From contig NZ_RBWX01000008.1 in NCBI RefSeq assembly GCF_003634215.1, forward strand, positions 558,001-622,000: a stretch of 64,000 nucleotides of DNA, given 5' to 3'. Below are positions 8,611-18,350 of the stretch, one piece after another. A program made the position numbers and the translations under genes. Source of the stretch: Sphingosinicella microcystinivorans (lineage in GTDB: Bacteria > Pseudomonadota > Alphaproteobacteria > Sphingomonadales > Sphingomonadaceae). Position 1 is the stretch's first letter; every line of letters starts with the position of its first letter. Below the pieces are notes generated by a model. The model was given only the letters and a program-made list of their open reading frames with translations, ran no database searches and was not told the DNA's origin.

Positions 8611-10164
8611 GTGCGTATCGCATTAGCCATGACCGGCGCGGCAGTTCTGTTTGCCAGCGCCGCGACACTTGCCCTTCAGGAACCGGGCCACGCCCAGCAA
8701 ACGGCGCCGGAATCGCTGAGCGCGCAGCCGCAGGTGACCGCCCCCGGCGGCGCACCCGGCAGCTTCGCGGACCTGACCGCACGGCTTCAGCCCGCGGTGG
8801 TCAACGTTTCGACCACGCAGGAGATCGAGGTCGGACGCCTGCGGGGCATCCCGCGCCTGGCGCCCGGCACCCCGCTCGACGAGCTGTTCCGCCGCTTCCA
8901 GGAGCAGCAACAGGATGGGCAGGAGCCCGAGACGCGCGAGGCGCAGTCGCTCGGCTCCGGCTTCATCATCTCGCCGGACGGCTATGTCGTCACCAACAAT
9001 CACGTCGTCACCGGGCGCGGCGGCACCGAGCCCGTCGACAAGATCACCGTGACGCTTTCCGACCGCACTGAATATTCTGCGCGCATCGTCGGCCGCGACC
9101 CGCTTTCCGACCTTGCGCTGCTGAAGATCGAGGGCAAGGATCTGCCCTATGTGCGCTTCGGCCAATCCGAGCGCGTGCGCGTTGGCGACTGGGTAATCGC
9201 GATCGGCAACCCCTTCGGCCTTGGCGGCACGGTGACGGCGGGCATCGTCTCAGCGCTCCACCGCAACATCCAGGCGGGACAATACGACCGCTACATTCAG
9301 ACCGACGCGTCGATCAACCAGGGCAACTCCGGTGGGCCGATGTTTGATCTGAACGGCAACGTGATCGGCGTGAACACGGCGATCTTCTCGCCCACCGGCG
9401 GCAATGTCGGCATCGGCTTCGCGATCCCGGCCGAGCAGGCCTCTCCCGTGATCGACCAGCTGCGCTCTATCGGGCGCGTGCGGCGCGGCTACCTCGGTGT
9501 CAGCATTCAGCCGGTGACGCCCGAAATCGCCTCCGCGCTCGGGCTCCAGAAGGATCGCGGCGAGATCGTCGCAAGCGTCGAGAACGACGGCCCGGCGAAG
9601 AAGGCGGGCATCGTTCCCGGCGACGTCATCACGCGCGTGAACAACCAGGAAGTGACGGTCGACAACACGCTCTCGTCGATTGTCGCGAACAGCGGCATCG
9701 GCAGCCGCGTGCCGATCGAGCTGTACCGGAAGGGCAAGCGCCAGACGGTTCAGGCGACGCTCGTCGAACGGCCCGCAGAGATTTCCGTCGCGGGGAACGA
9801 CAACGCAGCGCCGGGTGACGACAAGGCCGCGAATGAAGCCACGGCCGCAGCACGGCGCAGCCTCGGCATCACGCTTGCCGAACTGACGCCGGAGGTTCGC
9901 CGCCAGCTTGGTGTCGACGATGACGTCGAGGGCGTCGTGATCGCCAGTCTCAACCGCAACAGCGACGCCGCGAAGCGCGGCCTGCAGCGCGGCGACGTGA
10001 TCCTCTCGATCAACCAGCAGCAGACGAAGACGCCTGCGGCCGCAGCCGCAGCCGTGGATGCTGCGCGCAAGGCCGGCAAAGACACGGTGGTGCTGTTCGT
10101 TAAGCGCGGATCGCGCCCGCCGCAGTTCATCGGCATCGCCATGATGGGCAAGGACGAAGGCTGA
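8611..10164 (+). CDS. degP: Do-family periplasmic serine protease DegP/HtrA
   Basis: Envelope chaperone-protease that refolds or degrades misfolded periplasmic proteins. I chose the GTG at 8611 ([18 protein letters not shown], a signal peptide), ten bases after GAGGA, giving 517 residues; an in-frame GTG at 8575 would put coding sequence over the dyad. The catalytic triad is His131 (NNHVVTG), Asp167 (DLALLK) and Ser240 (GNSGGPMF). Two PDZ domains follow (about residues 275-385 and 415-510). The hflKC neighbourhood groups membrane and periplasmic quality control. Confidence 0.95.
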   Translation: MRIALAMTGAAVLFASAATLALQEPGHAQQTAPESLSAQPQVTAPGGAPGSFADLTARLQPAVVNVSTTQEIEVGRLRGIPRLAPGTPLDELFRRFQEQQQDGQEPETREAQSLGSGFIISPDGYVVTNNHVVTGRGGTEPVDKITVTLSDRTEYSARIVGRDPLSDLALLKIEGKDLPYVRFGQSERVRVGDWVIAIGNPFGLGGTVTAGIVSALHRNIQAGQYDRYIQTDASINQGNSGGPMFDLNGNVIGVNTAIFSPTGGNVGIGFAIPAEQASPVIDQLRSIGRVRRGYLGVSIQPVTPEIASALGLQKDRGEIVASVENDGPAKKAGIVPGDVITRVNNQEVTVDNTLSSIVANSGIGSRVPIELYRKGKRQTVQATLVERPAEISVAGNDNAAPGDDKAANEATAAARRSLGITLAELTPEVRRQLGVDDDVEGVVIASLNRNSDAAKRGLQRGDVILSINQQQTKTPAAAAAAVDAARKAGKDTVVLFVKRGSRPPQFIGIAMMGKDEG

Positions 10165-10190
10165 GCCTCAGCGCTTCGGCAGGAAACATG

Positions 10191-10230
10191 ACCCCGGCCC
10201 CGACATGTTCGCGGCCGGGGTTTTCTTTTC
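10191..10230 (+). terminator. Rho-independent terminator after degP
   Basis: The stem CCCCGGCC (10192-10199) pairs perfectly with GGCCGGGG (10213-10220) around a 13-base loop, and is followed by TTTTCTTTTC. It lies 27 bases past the degP stop. It also argues against the upstream ATG at 10205 as a start for the next gene, since that codon sits in the loop. Confidence 0.85.
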
Positions 10231-10291
10231 CGGCTTCCTGTTTCCGCTCGACATGCTTTACTTGCCGCCTAGGCGGACAGGGGAGCGGGTG

Positions 10292-11914
10292 ATGGGAACG
10301 ATTTTCGTCGGTGCGGCGGGTGAAAAGCGGCTCGAACTCGATCTGAAGCGCGCCAACCGGCACGGGCTTATCGCAGGCGCCACCGGCACCGGCAAGACGG
10401 TGAGCCTGCAGATTCTTGCCGAAGGCTTCTCCAAAGTCGGCGTGCCCGTGTTCATGGCGGACGTGAAGGGCGATCTTGCCGGCCTCGCCATGCCGGGCTC
10501 GGCGACGCACAAAGCGCACGCGGCGCTTCAGGAGCGCGCGGCGAACATGGGCCTCGCCGACTACACCTACGAGGCGTTTCCGGTGGTGTTCTGGGATCTG
10601 TTCGGCGAGCAGGGCCATCCCGTGCGGACCACCGTTTCCGAAATGGGGCCGCTGCTGCTCTCGCGTCTGATGGGTCTGAATGAGACGCAGGAGGGCGTAC
10701 TCACCATCGCGTTCCGCATTGCCGACGAGGAACAGCTGATGCTGCTGGACCTCAAGGATCTGCAATCGATGCTGACCTACGTGGCGGACAATGCCGCGAC
10801 GATCGGCACGCGCTACGGCAACGTCACCAAGCCGAGCGTCGGCGCGATTCAGCGGCAGCTTCTGGTGCTGGAGAACGAGGGCGGCGCGCGCTTCTTCGCC
10901 GAGCCGGCGCTCGATGTGAAGGACTTCATGAAAGTGGGGGACGACGGTCGGGGGCAGGTGAACATCCTTGCCGCCGACAAGCTGATGCAGAGCCCGCGGC
11001 TTTATTCCACCTTCCTGCTCTGGCTGCTTTCCGAACTGTTCGAGGCGCTGCCCGAGGTGGGCGATCCCGACCAGCCCAAGATGGTGTTCTTCTTCGACGA
11101 GGCCCATCTGCTGTTCGACGAAGCCCCGAAGGCGCTGCTTGAGAAGATCGAGCAGGTCGTGCGGCTCATTCGTTCGAAGGGCGTCGGCGTCTATTTCATC
11201 ACACAGAACCCGATCGACGTGCCCGAAGGCGTCGGCGGGCAGCTCGGCAACCGCATCCAGCACGCGCTCCGCGCCTTCACGCCGCGCGACCAGAAGGCGA
11301 TCAAGGCCGCGGCGGAGACGTTCCGCATCAACCCGGGGCTCGACGTCGCGACCGCGATCACCGAGCTTAAGGTGGGCGAAGCGCTCGTTTCGCTGCTCGA
11401 CCGCGACGGCGCGCCCGCGCCGGTGGAACGCGCCTTCATCCGCCCGCCGTGCTCGCGGCTTGGGCCGCTCACGGAGCAGGAGCGCAAGGTGATGATCGCA
11501 AGCTCGCCATTCGCGGGGCGCTATGAAGAGACGATCGATCGCGAATCGGCGTTCGAGATCCTGAAAGTCCGCGCGGAGAAGGCACTTGAGGAGGCGGAGG
11601 CCCAAGCCGAGACGAAGGCCGAAGCGAAAGCGACGGGCGGACGCGGCGGCAGCTGGTCGAACAGTATCCTCGGCAAGATCGCGGGCGCGGTGATCGGCGC
11701 GTTCGTGGCGAAGAAGGCGCGCGACTTCGGAGACAGCCTCGCGGGCAAGAAGCCCTCGCGGCGCGGCGCATCTGCGACTTCAACCGCCGTCGGGACGGCG
11801 GGCAGCCAGCTCGGCTATGAGATCGGCAAGGCGATCGCAGGCCCGATGGGCGGGCGCATCGGCCGCGGCGTGCTCGGAAGCTTCAGCCGCGGGATGGCGA
11901 AGAAGATCGGCTGA
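10292..11914 (+). CDS. DUF853 / HerA-like helicase-fold ATPase
   Basis: A 540-residue member of the DUF853 group of the FtsK-HerA superfamily. Walker A is [12 protein letters not shown] (about residues 28-39); Walker B is [12 protein letters not shown] (about 265-276), with sensor [11 protein letters not shown] downstream. The C-terminal ~90 residues are Ala/Glu-rich, then Gly-rich with [18 protein letters not shown], suggesting membrane or self-association. The ATG at 10292 has GGGAG upstream; longer readings run through the degP terminator. Cellular role is not established for the family; motor activity on DNA is a fold-based inference. Confidence 0.85.
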   Translation: MGTIFVGAAGEKRLELDLKRANRHGLIAGATGTGKTVSLQILAEGFSKVGVPVFMADVKGDLAGLAMPGSATHKAHAALQERAANMGLADYTYEAFPVVFWDLFGEQGHPVRTTVSEMGPLLLSRLMGLNETQEGVLTIAFRIADEEQLMLLDLKDLQSMLTYVADNAATIGTRYGNVTKPSVGAIQRQLLVLENEGGARFFAEPALDVKDFMKVGDDGRGQVNILAADKLMQSPRLYSTFLLWLLSELFEALPEVGDPDQPKMVFFFDEAHLLFDEAPKALLEKIEQVVRLIRSKGVGVYFITQNPIDVPEGVGGQLGNRIQHALRAFTPRDQKAIKAAAETFRINPGLDVATAITELKVGEALVSLLDRDGAPAPVERAFIRPPCSRLGPLTEQERKVMIASSPFAGRYEETIDRESAFEILKVRAEKALEEAEAQAETKAEAKATGGRGGSWSNSILGKIAGAVIGAFVAKKARDFGDSLAGKKPSRRGASATSTAVGTAGSQLGYEIGKAIAGPMGGRIGRGVLGSFSRGMAKKIG

Positions 11915-11917
11915 CGA

Positions 11918-12349
11918 TCAGCCGCCGATCGAGGCGGTTGCCGTCGCGGGATCGGTGTTGCCCGGCTGCGCGTCGATGATCGTTTTCAGGAGCGCGCCCT
12001 TGTTGACGACCTCCGTGTTCGGATCGCCCGCCGTGGAACGGGCGGACGGATCGGACTTGGCGGCGCCCGCATCGTCGAGCAGCTTCTGCTCGCCGGCGGA
12101 TTTGGGAGCCGGACGCACGCCCGGGCCGAACAGCGCTTCCATCGCCTGGGTCTGCGCGCCCGTTTCCATCGGACGCGGCGCACCGGGGCGCGGCGGGGCG
12201 AGATTGTAATCCGGCGGCACGACGAGCGGCGCGGAGCGGCCGATGGCAAACTCGTCCGGCGCGTCGCGCCCGAAGATGCCGCTGCTGCCGCAGGCGGAAA
12301 GGCCAAGCGCCGTGATCGCCACGAGCGCGGCGCGCGTCAGGGAAGACAT
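11918..12349 (-). CDS. DUF3035 lipoprotein
   Basis: Small predicted lipoprotein of 143 residues: MSSLTRAALVAITALGLSAC is a signal peptide with lipobox LSAC, after which the chain is Pro/Ala-rich (SAPLVVPPDYNLAPPRPG is the hallmark DUF3035 block). The start at 12349 has GGAG upstream; the longer frame to 12424 reads through the lspA stop. It follows lspA (lipoprotein signal peptidase, its likely processing enzyme) by 16 bases. Function unknown. It converges on the DUF853 gene with three bases between stops. Confidence 0.82.
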   Translation of the reverse strand: MSSLTRAALVAITALGLSACGSSGIFGRDAPDEFAIGRSAPLVVPPDYNLAPPRPGAPRPMETGAQTQAMEALFGPGVRPAPKSAGEQKLLDDAGAAKSDPSARSTAGDPNTEVVNKGALLKTIIDAQPGNTDPATATASIGG

Positions 12350-12365
12350 GCTTTTCAACTCCACT

Positions 12366-12845
12366 TCATTCTGCTGCTGCGGGCTTGCGTTCGAAGAACG
12401 CGCGCAGCAGCAGGATTGCGACACCTATGGTAATCGCCGCGTCGGCGACATTGAAGACGTAAAAGCTCCATTCGCCGACGTGGACGTGCACGAAATCGAC
12501 GACGTAGCCGAAACGCACGCGATCGACGATGTTGCCGAGCGCGCCGCCGAGCACGAGCGCAAGCGCGAGAATATCGATGCGGTTCGTTTCCTTGCGCATC
12601 CACCACGCGACACCCGCCGCGATGAGCGCGGTGACGCCGGTGAGAATCCAGCGCTCTTTCGCGCCGTCAGCCTGGAGCAGCCCCATCGAAACGCCGCGAT
12701 TTTCGACCCACGTGAGACTGAGGACCGGCAAGAGGTTGATGCTGCCCTTCGCCTGCAGGCCGATGCCAGCGATGATCCACAGCTTCACGAGCTGATCGAC
12801 GACGAAGATCGCCGCCGCGACGAGATAGCCTTTCGCGGCGGTCAC
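12366..12845 (-). CDS. lspA: Lipoprotein signal peptidase II
   Basis: Inner-membrane aspartyl peptidase that cleaves signal peptides of diacylglyceryl-modified prolipoproteins. The GTG at 12845 overlaps the ileS stop (GTGA), giving 159 residues with four transmembrane helices. The catalytic aspartates are in GNIVDRVRFGYVVDF and FNVADAAI. The upstream extension of the open frame to 12923 lies inside ileS and is rejected. The ileS-lspA coupling is widespread in bacteria. Confidence 0.94.
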   Translation of the reverse strand: MTAAKGYLVAAAIFVVDQLVKLWIIAGIGLQAKGSINLLPVLSLTWVENRGVSMGLLQADGAKERWILTGVTALIAAGVAWWMRKETNRIDILALALVLGGALGNIVDRVRFGYVVDFVHVHVGEWSFYVFNVADAAITIGVAILLLRAFFERKPAAAE

Positions 12846-15718
12846 GCGAGAACCTCGTCGCAGCGCACGCAAAGCTCGGTTGCCGGATCGACATCGCCGG
12901 TGTGACGCCAGCAGCGGGCGCACTTTTCGGCCTCGGTGCGTGTTATCACCGTAGAATCGCCGCCATATTCGACCGCGCTGACGATCGAGACTTCGGCGAA
13001 GTCGGCCGCCGAGATGCCGGCGACTTCGGGGAGGCGCACGACCGCCTCGTTCGACGAGCGGATCGTCTTTTCGCGGCGGAAGGGCTCGATCGCTTCGGTG
13101 ACGCTTTCACGCGCCGCGCGGATCGTCGCCCACTTTTCCCCAAGAGCCGCATCCAGCCATGCCGCATCGATCTCCGGCCAATCGAGCAGGTGAACCGAGC
13201 CGTCTTCGCTGGGGAAGCGGGCCTGCCAGGCTTCTTCGGCGGTGAACACCAGAACGGGCGCGAACCAGCGGGTGAGCGCGTGGAACAGCGTGTCCATCAC
13301 CGTGCGGCAGGCGCGTCGTTTCGCTGACGTCACGGCGTCACAATAGAGGCTGTCCTTGCGCACATCGAAGTAGAAGGCGCTGAGGTCATGGACGCAGAAC
13401 GCCTGCAAAGCGGTCACATAGCGCGTGAAATCGTAATCGTTCACGCACTGGCGCAGCTCGTCGCCGAGTTCGGCGAGGCGGTGCAGCACCCAGCGTTCCA
13501 GCTCTGGCATTTCGGACGCCGCGATGCGCTCGGCTTCGTCGAAGCCGTCGAGCGCGCCGAGGAGGTAGCGGAAGGTGTTGCGAACCTTGCGGTAGGCATC
13601 GGTCATGCCGCGCATGATTTCCGGGCCTATCCTGTGATCCTCGCGCCAGTCGACGTTCACCGCCCACAGGCGCAGCACATCCGCGCCGCTTTCGCCGATC
13701 ACCTTGTTGGGATCGATGGTGTTGCCGAGGCTCTTCGACATCTTGCGGCCCGACGCATCGAGCGTGAAGCCGTGCGTGACGACGGCGTCATACGGCGCGC
13801 GGCCGCGCGTGACGCAGGATTGCAGCAGCGAGGACTGGAACCAGCCGCGATGCTGATCCGACCCTTCGAGATAGAGATCGGCGGGCCAGCGCAGATCAGG
13901 CCAACGGCCCGATTCGAGCACGAAGGCGTGCGTGCAGCCCGAATCGAACCACACGTCGAGAATGTCGCCGATGCGCTCGTAATCGTCGGCCTTGTACGCA
14001 TCTCCCAGGAAGACCTGCGGATCGGTGCCCGTCCACGCATCGACGCCCTCGGCCCGGACCGCCGCGACGATGCGGGCATTGACCTCTGCGTCGACGAGAT
14101 ACTCACCCGTCTTCCGGTGCACGAACAGCGTGATGGGCACGCCCCACGCGCGCTGGCGCGAGAGCACCCAATCGGGCCGCCCGGAGACCATCGCGCCGAT
14201 GCGGTTGGCGCCGCGTTCCGGCACCCAGCGCACGCGCTCGATCTCCGCCATCGCGGTTTCGCGGAGCGTGCGGCCCTCACCCTGCGCGCTGCGGATGTCG
14301 GCTTCGGTCTTGCAGAGCGGGATCTGGCCGTCGATCGGCTTGTCCATCGGGACGAACCACTGCGGCGTGCAACGGAAGATCACCTTGGCCTTGGAGCGCC
14401 ACGAGTGCGGGTAGGAGTGGGAATAATCCGCCGACGCCGCGAGCAGACCGCCCGCGGCTTTCAGGTCCGAACAGATCGGCCCTTCGGGTCCGTTGAACTT
14501 CGGGTTGATGACACTGCCCTGCCCACCGAGCCATGCCCAGTCAGCGCGGTAGCGACCATCGCCTTCAACCGCGAACACGGGGTCGATGCCATGCGCCTTG
14601 CAGAGCAGGAAGTCGTCCTCGCCGTGGTCCGGCGCCATGTGGACGAGGCCCGTGCCGCTGTCGGTGGTGACGAAATCGCCCGGCAGGAATGGGCGGGGCT
14701 TGGCGAAGAAGCCGCCCAAATGATGCATCGGGTGGCGGGCGACAGTGCCTTCCAAATCAGAACCACGATAGTAGTTTATCAATCTTGTGGTCGAAATCGG
14801 ATCGCCTGGCCCCACGAAATCAGCGATTCTTACGTCAGCCCGTTTTTCGAACTCTGTTTGTAAATCCGAAGCGATCAAGACCCGGATTCGTTCGCCAGAC
14901 GTGCGTTCGTATTCTAGGTGATTGTAGGTAATATCAGGCCCGTACGCGATCGCTTGGTTGACCGGAATTGTCCATGGGGTCGTCGTCCAGATCACAGCGT
15001 GCGCGCCGACCAGCTCCGGCGCATTCGGCGCTTCGGTGATCTCGAACGCCACGTCCACCTGCGTGGAGACGATGTCCTCGTACTCGACCTCCGCCTCGGC
15101 GAGCGCGGTCTTTTCGACGGGCGACCACATCACGGGCTTCGCGCCGCGATAGAGCTGGCCCGACTCCGCCACCTTCAGCAGCTCGGCGACGATGATCGAT
15201 TCCGCCTGGAAATCCATCGTGAGGTACGGATTGTCCCAATCGCCATTGATGCCGAGGCGCTTCAGCTGCTCACGCTGACGGTTCACCCAGTTCTGCGCGT
15301 AGGCGCGGCATTCGGCGCGGAAGGCCTTGGGGTCGACCTCGTCCTTGTTCTTGCCCTTCTTGCGGTATTCCTCCTCGACCTTCCATTCGATCGGAAGCCC
15401 GTGGCAGTCCCAGCCCGGAACGTAGGGCGCATCTTTGCCCAGCAGCGTCTGCGTGCGGACGACCATGTCTTTCAGCACGTGATTGAGCGCGTGGCCGATG
15501 TGCATGTCGCCGTTGGCGTAGGGCGGGCCGTCGTGGAGGACGAACTTTTCACGGCCCTTCCGCTCGGCGCGGAGGCGCTTGTAAAAATCGAGCCCCTGCC
15601 AGCGCGCAAGCCATTTCGGCTCCGCATCGGCCAGGCCAGCCTTCATCGGGAAATCGGTCTTCGGCAGGAAGACGGTGTCGCGGTAGTCTTTACGGGTATC
15701 GTCGCTCATATCGGGCAT
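12842..15718 (-). CDS. ileS: Isoleucyl-tRNA synthetase
   Basis: Class I aminoacyl-tRNA synthetase charging tRNA-Ile, 958 residues. The HIGH motif is in PPYANGDMHIGHALNH and KMSKS in SGRKMSKSLGNTIDP. The CP1 editing domain has WTTTPWTIPVNQAI and TGLVHMAPDHGEDDF, and the C-terminal zinc site is CARCWRHTGDVDP with CVRCDEV. Oddity: residues about 260-325, between the two editing-domain motifs, are encoded by a low-GC patch (14744-14941) with rare codons and an enlarged insert (see findings). ATG at 15718; a second ATG at 15709 is also possible. ribF ends six bases upstream. Confidence 0.96.
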   Translation of the reverse strand: MPDMSDDTRKDYRDTVFLPKTDFPMKAGLADAEPKWLARWQGLDFYKRLRAERKGREKFVLHDGPPYANGDMHIGHALNHVLKDMVVRTQTLLGKDAPYVPGWDCHGLPIEWKVEEEYRKKGKNKDEVDPKAFRAECRAYAQNWVNRQREQLKRLGINGDWDNPYLTMDFQAESIIVAELLKVAESGQLYRGAKPVMWSPVEKTALAEAEVEYEDIVSTQVDVAFEITEAPNAPELVGAHAVIWTTTPWTIPVNQAIAYGPDITYNHLEYERTSGERIRVLIASDLQTEFEKRADVRIADFVGPGDPISTTRLINYYRGSDLEGTVARHPMHHLGGFFAKPRPFLPGDFVTTDSGTGLVHMAPDHGEDDFLLCKAHGIDPVFAVEGDGRYRADWAWLGGQGSVINPKFNGPEGPICSDLKAAGGLLAASADYSHSYPHSWRSKAKVIFRCTPQWFVPMDKPIDGQIPLCKTEADIRSAQGEGRTLRETAMAEIERVRWVPERGANRIGAMVSGRPDWVLSRQRAWGVPITLFVHRKTGEYLVDAEVNARIVAAVRAEGVDAWTGTDPQVFLGDAYKADDYERIGDILDVWFDSGCTHAFVLESGRWPDLRWPADLYLEGSDQHRGWFQSSLLQSCVTRGRAPYDAVVTHGFTLDASGRKMSKSLGNTIDPNKVIGESGADVLRLWAVNVDWREDHRIGPEIMRGMTDAYRKVRNTFRYLLGALDGFDEAERIAASEMPELERWVLHRLAELGDELRQCVNDYDFTRYVTALQAFCVHDLSAFYFDVRKDSLYCDAVTSAKRRACRTVMDTLFHALTRWFAPVLVFTAEEAWQARFPSEDGSVHLLDWPEIDAAWLDAALGEKWATIRAARESVTEAIEPFRREKTIRSSNEAVVRLPEVAGISAADFAEVSIVSAVEYGGDSTVITRTEAEKCARCWRHTGDVDPATELCVRCDEVLA

Positions 15719-15723
15719 ACGCC

Positions 15724-16653
15724 CTAGAGCAGCGCGGCGCGCGCGTCCACGATATCCTTGGCGATCTGGGCCTTCAGAACGTCGAGGCTGGCAAGTTTCA
15801 TTTCAGGGCGCAGATGCGCGATCAGCTGTGTCTCGATGCTCTGCCCGTAAAGGTCTTCCGCAAAGTCGAACACATGGACTTCGAGCAGCTCCTTCGGCGG
15901 CGTGAACATGGGCCGGATGCCGAGGTTCGCGACACCTTCCACCACGCGTCCGTCTTCCAGCCGGCACCGCACGGCATAGATGCCGTAGGCAGGGCGAACA
16001 TATTCGGCATCGATCGCGACGTTGGCCGTCGGCACGTCGATCGTGCGGCCGCGCTTGTCGCCATGCTCTACAATCCCGCGAATGGCGAAGGGGCGCCCCA
16101 TCAGCGCCGTGGCTTCGCGGCAATGCCCCGCCTGCAGCGCAGCGCGCACGCGCGTGGAGGAGATGATCGCCGCGCCTTCATCGCGCACCGGCGCGACGGT
16201 TTCGGGGATGAGGCCGTGGGCACTGCCCAGTTCGAGCAGCGTTGCCGTGTCCCCGCTCGCGCCGTGCCCGAAGGTGAAGTCTTCCCCGGTGACGGTGCCC
16301 GTGAGGCCGAGGCGGCCGGCGAGAATGCCGGAAACGAATTCGTCAGCTGGTAGCGCCGCGAATGCCGCATCGAACCGCAGCACGACGGCAGCATCCAGGC
16401 CGAACGCTTCCAGCAGATCGAGCTTCTGCTCGGTCATCGTCAGCGCGAAGGGCGGCGATTGCGGACGGAACAGCCGCGCCGGATGCGGATCGAACGTGAT
16501 CGCGAGCGCGGGCAGCCCCTCGGTACGCGCGCGTTCGAGCGCCCGGCCCACAACGGCCTGATGGCCGACGTGGAAACCATCGAAATTGCCGATCGCCGCA
16601 ACGCCCCCCCGAAGCGCGTCGGGCAACGGCCCATCCCCCATGATGCGTTTCAT
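15724..16653 (-). CDS. ribF: Bifunctional riboflavin kinase / FAD synthetase
   Basis: Converts riboflavin to FMN and then FAD. The N-terminal nucleotidyltransferase domain carries GNFDGFHVGHQAV (residues about 22-34), the HxGH-type site, and ISSTRVRAAL; the C-terminal kinase domain has GRTIDVPTANV and GIYAVRC. At 309 residues it has normal length. It sits between the dipeptidase gene and ileS on the minus strand; ribF-ileS-lspA order is common. Confidence 0.95.
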   Translation of the reverse strand: MKRIMGDGPLPDALRGGVAAIGNFDGFHVGHQAVVGRALERARTEGLPALAITFDPHPARLFRPQSPPFALTMTEQKLDLLEAFGLDAAVVLRFDAAFAALPADEFVSGILAGRLGLTGTVTGEDFTFGHGASGDTATLLELGSAHGLIPETVAPVRDEGAAIISSTRVRAALQAGHCREATALMGRPFAIRGIVEHGDKRGRTIDVPTANVAIDAEYVRPAYGIYAVRCRLEDGRVVEGVANLGIRPMFTPPKELLEVHVFDFAEDLYGQSIETQLIAHLRPEMKLASLDVLKAQIAKDIVDARAALL

Positions 16654-16677
16654 GCGCGTTCTGCTATCGCGCCCGGC

Positions 16678-17835
16678 TTAGCGCGGCAAGGTGGCGCGGA
16701 GCACGCGAAGCACGTTGCCGCCCATCGCTTTCTCGATTTCAACTTCGCTGAAACCCTGATCGAGAAGCGCCTGCGTGACGGCGGGAAGGTGCGCGGCGTC
16801 GACGCCGACAGTCGTCGCGCCGTCCCAATCCGAACCCAGCGCGACGTGATCGATGCCGACGAGATCGCGCACGTGGCGCATCGCGCGCGCCGTCGCCTGC
16901 GGCGTGGCTGCGCACACGGCGGCGTCCCAGAAACCGATACCGACGACACCGCCCGTTGCCGCGATGCCGCGAATTTCCTCGTCGGTGAGGTTGCGGTTGG
17001 TGTTGCACGTCGCCTTGACGCCGCCGTGGCTGTAGACGACCGGCTTCGTCACCAGCTTCAGCGCCTCGGCGACGGTCTTGTGGCTGGCGTGGGCGAGATC
17101 GACGACCATGCCCTTCGCTTCCATGCGGCGGATGACATCGCGGCCGAGCGGGGTGAGCCCGCCCTTTTCGAGCCCGTGCATCGAGCCTGCCAGTTCATTA
17201 TCGAAGAAGTGCGTGAGGCCCGCCATGCGGTAGCCCGCATCGAACAGCACATCGACGTTGCCGAGCTTGCCTTCGAGGTTCTGCAGGCCTTCGATCGAGA
17301 GCAGCGCGCCGGTCGCGGTCCTGTCGGCGAGCAGCGCATCGAGATCGCGCACCGTCTGTACCAGCGCGAAGCCCTTCGCGCGCTGCATCCGCTCGGCGTG
17401 CCAGAGCGAGCGCTGGAGCAGCGAATCCCATGTGCGCGGCGGCTGGAGCTGCGCGATCGTGAGCATCGTGATGGTGTCGGTGTCGGCGCCGTTCGATTCG
17501 TAATTCTGGCCCTTCGGCGACTTGGTGACGGAGGAGAAGACCTGCAGCTTCACATTGCCCTCCTGAAGCCGCGGCAGATCGACGTGGCCCCGATTGGCGC
17601 GCGCTTCAGGGTCGCGCTTCCAGAGCAGTGTGTCGGAGTGAAGATCGGCGATCGCCAGCCGATCGTGCAGCGCCTGCGCTGCAGGGCTCACCGTCCATTC
17701 GCCGGACCCCGCGATGCGGTTCATCGAGCGCTCGAGGATGCCGGGCGCAAGGCCGAAGAACAGTACGGCGGCAAGGACGACAAGCGCCGCCACGATCCAG
17801 GGCCAGCGCCGCCTGCGCACCTTCGCCTTCGCCAT
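16678..17835 (-). CDS. Membrane-anchored M19 dipeptidase
   Basis: Zinc dipeptidase of the renal dipeptidase family (385 residues), probably cleaving dipeptides in the periplasm. An N-terminal basic stretch (KAKVRRRRWPW) precedes one transmembrane helix (IVAALVVLAAVLFFGLA), so the enzyme is likely tethered outside the inner membrane. Metal ligands: HSD in IADLHSDTLLW, Glu in LLSIEGLQNLEG, His in VDLAHASH and SHGGVKA, and Asp in ALGSDWDG. The ATG at 17835 shares a base with the folA stop (TGATG) and has GGAGG upstream. A second, secreted M19 enzyme lies at 30.7 kb. Confidence 0.9.
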   Translation of the reverse strand: MAKAKVRRRRWPWIVAALVVLAAVLFFGLAPGILERSMNRIAGSGEWTVSPAAQALHDRLAIADLHSDTLLWKRDPEARANRGHVDLPRLQEGNVKLQVFSSVTKSPKGQNYESNGADTDTITMLTIAQLQPPRTWDSLLQRSLWHAERMQRAKGFALVQTVRDLDALLADRTATGALLSIEGLQNLEGKLGNVDVLFDAGYRMAGLTHFFDNELAGSMHGLEKGGLTPLGRDVIRRMEAKGMVVDLAHASHKTVAEALKLVTKPVVYSHGGVKATCNTNRNLTDEEIRGIAATGGVVGIGFWDAAVCAATPQATARAMRHVRDLVGIDHVALGSDWDGATTVGVDAAHLPAVTQALLDQGFSEVEIEKAMGGNVLRVLRATLPR

Positions 17836-18350
17836 CAAACCGCCTCCAACGTTACAAAATCAAAAGCGGGATGCGCCTCCCCCGCCGCGTGAACCTCGCG
17901 GAAGGTCTCACGCCAGCGCGCGGGATCAAGCTCTGGAAAATAGGTATCGCCTTCGGGCTCGCCATGAATTTCCGTAAGCTCGATGCGCGTCGCGAAGGGA
18001 AGCGCCTGCGCATATATCTCCGCGCCGCCCACCACCATGATCGCCTCGGCGCGCGTGCGCGGATCAAGCCCGGCCGCCGCGATCGCTTCTGCAAGGTTCG
18101 GCACGACGGTCACACCCTCCGCCTGCCAGCCCGGCTGGCGCGTGAGCACGATGTTGTGGCGCCCGGGCAGCGGCTTGCCGATCGATTCGAAGGTCTTGCG
18201 ACCCATGATCACGGGCTTGCCGACCGTGATGCGCTTGAAGCGCTTCAGGTCTTCGGAAAGATGCCACGGCATCGCGCCGTCCTTGCCGATCACCCGATTG
18301 TCGGCGCGCGCAACGACGAGAACGATGTCCGGCCTGTACGTAGGGGTCAC
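17835..18350 (-). CDS. folA: Dihydrofolate reductase
   Basis: NADPH-dependent reduction of dihydrofolate to tetrahydrofolate, 171 residues. Recognised by [23 protein letters not shown] (Trp and the following acidic residue of the active site), [16 protein letters not shown], and [13 protein letters not shown], the NADPH-binding loop. Start overlaps the thyA stop (GTGTGA region). The thyA-folA pairing links dTMP synthesis to the recycling of the dihydrofolate it produces. Confidence 0.96.
   Translation of the reverse strand: MTPTYRPDIVLVVARADNRVIGKDGAMPWHLSEDLKRFKRITVGKPVIMGRKTFESIGKPLPGRHNIVLTRQPGWQAEGVTVVPNLAEAIAAAGLDPRTRAEAIMVVGGAEIYAQALPFATRIELTEIHGEPEGDTYFPELDPARWRETFREVHAAGEAHPAFDFVTLEAV

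Noticed and set aside
10127-11605. Minus-strand open frame of 492 codons opposite the DUF853 ATPase
   Set aside because: Antisense to an ATPase with clear Walker motifs; no ribosome site or recognisable motif.
13388-14863. Long plus-strand open frame (491 codons) antisense to ileS
   Set aside because: ileS carries all family motifs on the minus strand; the antisense frame is Arg/His/Ala-rich with no recognisable domain. Long antisense frames are expected at this GC content.
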